Positions 33,036-36,826 of a stretch of DNA of 36,826 nucleotides are shown here, one piece after another. Numbering within the stretch: the stretch's first letter is position 1; each line of letters opens with the position of its first letter. The notes below the pieces were generated by a model, which made no database searches, was not told where the DNA came from, and worked only from the letters and a program-made list of their open reading frames with translations. Both the position numbers and the translations under genes were made by a program. The stretch is from Pseudomonadota bacterium (GTDB lineage Bacteria; Pseudomonadota; Gammaproteobacteria; Arenicellales; UBA868): contig JABJIU010000103.1 in NCBI GenBank assembly GCA_018661145.1, positions 1 through 36,826 on the forward strand. The letters are read 5' to 3'.

Positions 33036-33653
33036 TCAGTCGTCGACGCGCTGCAAACAAAACCACGCAAACTCTTGTGACTTGCCTGCGGGGGTGAGAT
33101 GTTCTTCTTTACGCTCCTCGCGCAACACAAATTGCGGTCCCAATACCTCAAGAAGACGGGACGCGTCGTACTGTACGATCTCCAGACCACTACATCGGGT
33201 TGGGCCATCCTTTGCAAAGGCGCCGATGACAAGATGTCCGCCGGGTTGTAGCGCTTTTTCCACTACCGCCCGGTAGGCCTTGCGCTGTCGTGGACTTGTT
33301 AAAAAATGCAAAACGGCGCGGTCATGCCAAAGGTTGTAGCAACGATCCGGTGAGAACTCGGTAATATCGGTAACTTGCCAACTGACCTTATCGGCTTCTG
33401 GACCAAGGCGCCGCCGGCTTACCGCAAGGGCCTCTTCTGCGATATCGAGAACCGTGACATTGCAGAAACCGCTCTGCAGCAGGTGCTCCACCAGCACGCT
33501 GGCGCCGCCGCCGACATCCAGTAATGCGGCGTCCGGTGCGAGTCCGCATCCGCGGATGAGCGACAGTGAGACCCTCGGGTCTGACTGATACCAGCTGACT
33601 TCATCAGCGGAACGATCGCGATACACAGACTGCCAATGTTGGCCGTTATTCAT
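33036..33653 (-). CDS. Class I SAM-dependent methyltransferase
   Basis: I use ATG 33653 (MNNGQHWQSVYRDRSADEVSWYQ), a typical start of this family, rather than 33695; it gives 205 residues. SAM binding is by LLDVGGGASVLVEHL at about 44-58, with VLDIAEEAL after strand 2 and the FSPDRCYNLWHDRAVLHFL segment after strand 4. Resemblance is to small methyltransferases of the UbiE/Methyltransf_25 type. The substrate is not evident. It is convergent with the amine oxidase, 31 bases apart, and divergent from MscS. Confidence 0.85.
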   Translation of the reverse strand: MNNGQHWQSVYRDRSADEVSWYQSDPRVSLSLIRGCGLAPDAALLDVGGGASVLVEHLLQSGFCNVTVLDIAEEALAVSRRRLGPEADKVSWQVTDITEFSPDRCYNLWHDRAVLHFLTSPRQRKAYRAVVEKALQPGGHLVIGAFAKDGPTRCSGLEIVQYDASRLLEVLGPQFVLREERKEEHLTPAGKSQEFAWFCLQRVDD

Positions 33654-33794
33654 CTTGTATTGTTGGTCGTCACAGATAAAGCGATAGCCTAACACCTAAC
33701 CCAAATTTATTAGGCACTGGAAGATTCATGCACCTTAATTTATCCTCTGGGTGAGGACCACATATCCGTTTCCGATCGCAGCCAATTTGATCTC

Positions 33795-35546
33795 TTGAAA
33801 ACTGCTCTTTATTCATCGGTTCACCCGATTTTTTGCTCAATACGCTTTATTGCCCTGCATGCCGTTTTCGCAGTTTTTGCATGTTGGATCTGTGCGGGTG
33901 AATCCTTTGCGCAGGAGTCCCAGCCTTCCAGTCTCAGCCAAGAAGAGCAAGAACTTCTGGCATTCGAGGCCGAACTGGACAGCAAAATTGAAAAAACCAG
34001 AAACTTCGAAATGGAGCAGCCTGGGACGCAAGACTCGGATCACACAGCGCTGCTGTACAGAAGAGATCACCACTCGCTCGATATCCTATCTCACGTCATC
34101 AAGATGATAGAAAAAATGGGGCTGATGCCAGCCGATAGCGTAACGCAGATTGCCGTACGGTCCCGGGTGACTGAACGACTCGCGAGTGTTGACGATTTGA
34201 TTATTCAAAGACTCGAAGAGCTTGATCAACGCATCACGGATGCGAACGAGTCCATCGGAGCGCTCTCGGGAGCGGACATCTTTGTAAGAAAAGCATACAT
34301 CAAAAGCCTGTTTCAACTTCGTAATCAGGTCTTGGCGGCGATGGTTCAGATCATTCCTGCCCGAGAGTCCCTCGGGATCGCGAGCGACGAATTTCGGAGC
34401 CAAGCCGAACTTATCCTGTTTTCCCACGCAGAAAGATTGCTCGCTTTATTGGAACTCTCTGCGGCTGCAAGCCTTGAGTTAAGTCGGGAACAGGGTCTGA
34501 CAACCTCAGATCCAGACTTCGTGCGCGCTAAAACAGAACTCCAAATCCGCCACGAAACCGAATTGACTCACCTTATCGAGATCACCAATGCGCTAGAAAA
34601 CTTAGGCTTAGACACCGCCACATACCGCGCCACCATCGTGAGACAACGTGGTGTCCTCTCTACGGAACTGTTCCAAAAAGATATCCTGGGAAATATCGTT
34701 TTCGAGTATTGGGAATCCCTTCGATCCACCCTAAGTTCACGTTCTGCCGATGTGATCCTCAATGCGCTCGTAATACTTCTTATCCTTTTTGGCGCCCGTT
34801 GGCTAAGCCGACTTGCCCGCCGAGCTACGGTCGCGGCCCTTGGACGAACAAAAACATCGATGGCGAAACTGCATAGAGACATTCTTGTGTCTACTGCAGG
34901 CACCGTCATAATGAGTCTGGGTATCCTGCTTGCCCTGGGTCAGATGGGAATTTCCCTCGGACCCATGCTGGCTGGACTGGGTATCGCTGGATTTATTATC
35001 GGCTTTGCCCTCCAGGACTCGCTTGCCAATTTCGCTGCAGGAGGGATGATCTTGATCTATCGCCCTTTCGACGTTGATGATTATGTAGAGATAGCCGGTG
35101 AAAAAGGCTTGGTAAAAAAGATGAGCCTTGTTACAACGACAATACATACGTTTGATAACCAGACCTTGGTTATTCCAAATAACAAGATCTGGGGCTCAGT
35201 TATCAAAAACGTCACGGCCCAACGCACACTCCGCGTGGATCTCGTCTTCGGCGTGAGCTATGATTCTGATATTGAAAAAGTCGAACGAATCCTCTCGGAA
35301 GTTGTCTCACAGCACCCTAAAGTGTTATCGGATCCGGAGCCGAAGATCCGCGTAGACTCCCTTGGCGACTCGTCGGTCAACTTCATTGTGAGGCCCTGGG
35401 CCACCCGGGACGACGTCTGGGAAGTCCGCTGGGATCTTATTCGTTCTGTGAAGATGAGGTTCGATGCCGAGGGTATCGTGATTCCATTTCCGCAACGGGA
35501 TCTTCATGTTTCATATCAAGATGAATCGCGGAATCAACCAGCATGA
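33795..35546 (+). CDS. MscS-family mechanosensitive channel
   Basis: 583 residues. The start is TTG 33795; the next 40 residues form a signal peptide (AVFAVFACWICAGESFA) so an earlier start is needed, and I find no ATG upstream in frame nearby. Residues about 40-310 are a helical, charged extracytoplasmic region rich in coiled-coil-like heptads. Then come membrane helices near 317-335, 355-378 and 385-410, the last glycine/alanine-rich (GPMLAGLGIAGFIIGFALQDSLANFAAG), which is the MscS pore helix, followed by the beta domain (YRPFDVDDYVEIAG) and C-terminal domain. It releases solutes on hypo-osmotic shock, in keeping with an osmolyte-using cell. Confidence 0.9.
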   Translation: MKTALYSSVHPIFCSIRFIALHAVFAVFACWICAGESFAQESQPSSLSQEEQELLAFEAELDSKIEKTRNFEMEQPGTQDSDHTALLYRRDHHSLDILSHVIKMIEKMGLMPADSVTQIAVRSRVTERLASVDDLIIQRLEELDQRITDANESIGALSGADIFVRKAYIKSLFQLRNQVLAAMVQIIPARESLGIASDEFRSQAELILFSHAERLLALLELSAAASLELSREQGLTTSDPDFVRAKTELQIRHETELTHLIEITNALENLGLDTATYRATIVRQRGVLSTELFQKDILGNIVFEYWESLRSTLSSRSADVILNALVILLILFGARWLSRLARRATVAALGRTKTSMAKLHRDILVSTAGTVIMSLGILLALGQMGISLGPMLAGLGIAGFIIGFALQDSLANFAAGGMILIYRPFDVDDYVEIAGEKGLVKKMSLVTTTIHTFDNQTLVIPNNKIWGSVIKNVTAQRTLRVDLVFGVSYDSDIEKVERILSEVVSQHPKVLSDPEPKIRVDSLGDSSVNFIVRPWATRDDVWEVRWDLIRSVKMRFDAEGIVIPFPQRDLHVSYQDESRNQPA

Positions 35547-35551
35547 TCGGA

Positions 35552-36826
35552 TTACCAGGGAAGGGAATAGGTTTTGACGGTGGTGTAACTCTTCATGGCT
35601 TCAATGACGCCTTCCTTATAGCCAAGACCCGAATCTTTTACGCCGCCAAAAGGCGACATCTCGATGCGATAACCCGGCACCTCCCAGATATTCACTGTCC
35701 CCGTTTTAAGTTCTGACACAAAGCGGGTAATGTAATCCCAGCGATTGGTGCACGCTCCGGTCGAAAGTCCAAACGCCGTGCCATTGTCGACTGCGATGGC
35801 ATCGTCGATATCCTTTACCCGGATGATCGGAACCGGTGGACCGAAAGTTTCTTCAACGACGAGTTCAGCATCACGCGGCACATGGTCGAGCACCGTAGGT
35901 GAATATAGGGCCCCGCGACGCTCATTACCGTAAAGCAGGGCGGCGCCTTGGCTGACCGCATCATTGACGCGTGTTTCGAAGAGCTGTGCCGCCGACTCGT
36001 TGACCACGGTGCCCATATCGGTGTCGAGAGACATCGGGTCCCCGTAACGGATCTTCTGCGCTTCTTTTGCTACCAGAGGAGCAAATTCATCAGCGACGCT
36101 TTCTACGCAAAGCACACGTTTGACGGCGGTACAGCGTTGACCCGAATTCTTGGTAGCGCCCTGCACTGCCATTACTGCCGCCTTCTGAAGGTCCGCATCC
36201 TCCATCACGATCAGTGAGGAGTTGCCGCCGAGCTCGAGCACTGTGCGCCGGTATCCTGCATGGTTGGCGATATATTTTCCGACCGGAACGCCTCCGGTGA
36301 AGGTGACGAGTTCGATGTTGGCATTGGTGATCATTTCCTCCCCGATCTCACCGGGCCGCCCAGTCAAAACAGAGAACATTTCGGGCGGCAGTCCGGCCTC
36401 GTAGAGGACATCAGCGAGCAACAACGCAGTCAGCGGAGTGAGCTCGGTGGGCTTGCAGACCATACAGTTGTTAGTAGCGATGGCCGGGGCAACCTTGTGA
36501 GCAACCATATTCATCGGATGATTGAACGGCGTGATGGCGGAGATCGCCTTCAGCGGATCACGCTGGGTATAAATGCGGCGCTGTTTGCCGTGGGGCGTAA
36601 GATCGCACGAGAAAATCTCGCCATCGTCGATGATGCACAGCTGTCCGGTCAGACTGAACACATCAAAGGCCCGTCCTACCTCATAAAGCGAGTCCTGTTT
36701 CGAGATCCCCAGTTCGGCGGTAATGAGATCCGAGATTTCATCACGCCGCGACGTCAGAATCTCGGCGGTGCGCAGGAGAATCTGCTGGCGCTCATAACGG
36801 GTCAGCGATGGGGTATACGCCGCGGC
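35552..36826 (-). CDS. phnY: Phosphonoacetaldehyde dehydrogenase, N-terminus beyond window
   Basis: The frame is open to the window edge, so the track's start at 36661 is not real: upstream residues [15 protein letters not shown] and [14 protein letters not shown] are plain ALDH sequence. It oxidises phosphonoacetaldehyde to phosphonoacetate with NAD(P)+, a step in 2-aminoethylphosphonate catabolism (PhnWAY). Family-typical stretches include [40 protein letters not shown], catalytic Glu in LELGGN, catalytic Cys in [11 protein letters not shown] and the ending [25 protein letters not shown]-like tail. Partner genes phnW and phnA would be expected beyond 36826. Assigned from memory of the TIGR03250 pattern; a related ALDH is possible. 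Confidence 0.87.
   Translation of the reverse strand, partial: AAAYTPSLTRYERQQILLRTAEILTSRRDEISDLITAELGISKQDSLYEVGRAFDVFSLTGQLCIIDDGEIFSCDLTPHGKQRRIYTQRDPLKAISAITPFNHPMNMVAHKVAPAIATNNCMVCKPTELTPLTALLLADVLYEAGLPPEMFSVLTGRPGEIGEEMITNANIELVTFTGGVPVGKYIANHAGYRRTVLELGGNSSLIVMEDADLQKAAVMAVQGATKNSGQRCTAVKRVLCVESVADEFAPLVAKEAQKIRYGDPMSLDTDMGTVVNESAAQLFETRVNDAVSQGAALLYGNERRGALYSPTVLDHVPRDAELVVEETFGPPVPIIRVKDIDDAIAVDNGTAFGLSTGACTNRWDYITRFVSELKTGTVNIWEVPGYRIEMSPFGGVKDSGLGYKEGVIEAMKSYTTVKTYSLPW

Overview
The window is a densely packed stretch of a Gram-negative bacterial chromosome. Evidence for this is Tat signal peptides, a cyclopropane fatty acid synthase, an MscS-type channel and Dpp/Opp-type import genes. 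The gene content is dominated by catabolism of small nitrogenous compounds (creatine, methylated amines, diaminopropionate-like amino acids, an aminophosphonate intermediate). A DMSP-lyase-family cupin is also present. This suits a heterotrophic, probably marine or osmolyte-using proteobacterium, but I cannot name a genus. I found no tRNA, rRNA, CRISPR array, insertion sequence or phage gene. No gene-free stretch exceeds 300 bases; the longest are the divergent spacers at 22949-23211 and 27969-28250.

Layout. 1-216 is the C-terminus of a molybdopterin oxidoreductase. 4744 down to 301 (minus strand) carries a LOG-family protein, a DMSP-lyase-family cupin, an aldolase/SDR bifunctional enzyme and Cfa. 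From 4881 to 18851 (plus strand) runs a long, tightly spaced series: dienelactone hydrolase-NTF2 fusion, peptide-type ABC importer (Tat-exported binding protein, two permeases, two ATPases, the second fused to an SDR domain), RidA, DadA-like dehydrogenase, EutA-like two-cysteine racemase-family protein, class I glutamine amidotransferase-like protein, diaminopropionate ammonia-lyase-like PLP enzyme, M24 hydrolase and a lipid kinase. 22948 down to 18858 (minus) holds an Asp/Asn hydroxylase-like dioxygenase, a DUF3604 protein and an alpha/beta hydrolase. 23212-25877 (plus) holds an HpcH/HpaI aldolase, a DUF1330 protein and an FAD/NAD(P)-binding protein. 27968 down to 25920 (minus) holds a DUF3530-like hydrolase and an MFS transporter. 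28251-33004 holds creatinase (plus), a TMADH-like flavoprotein (minus) and a Tat-exported amine oxidase (plus). The end has a methyltransferase (minus), an MscS channel (plus) and a phosphonoacetaldehyde dehydrogenase running off the edge (minus).

How the genes may work together. The most coherent unit is 6227-17903. An importer would bring in a peptide-like or modified amino acid. The M24 and amidotransferase-like proteins could hydrolyse C-N bonds, the racemase-like and FAD proteins could handle stereochemistry or oxidation, and the PLP lyase would release 2-aminoacrylate, which RidA is known to deaminate. The arrangement parallels ectoine-utilisation clusters (EutA, EutB, EutD types) but pairs with a diaminopropionate-type lyase and a family 5 binding protein, so the substrate may be a diaminopropionate derivative. 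This is inference. A second unit, creatinase with a TMADH-like enzyme and an amine oxidase, would give urea and sarcosine from creatine and might oxidise an N-methylated amine.

The oddest sequence features are the ABC ATPase-SDR fusion whose SDR half lacks the catalytic tyrosine, a perfect 30-base palindrome inside the coding start of the PLP lyase, and a strong stem-loop between the binding-protein and permease genes.
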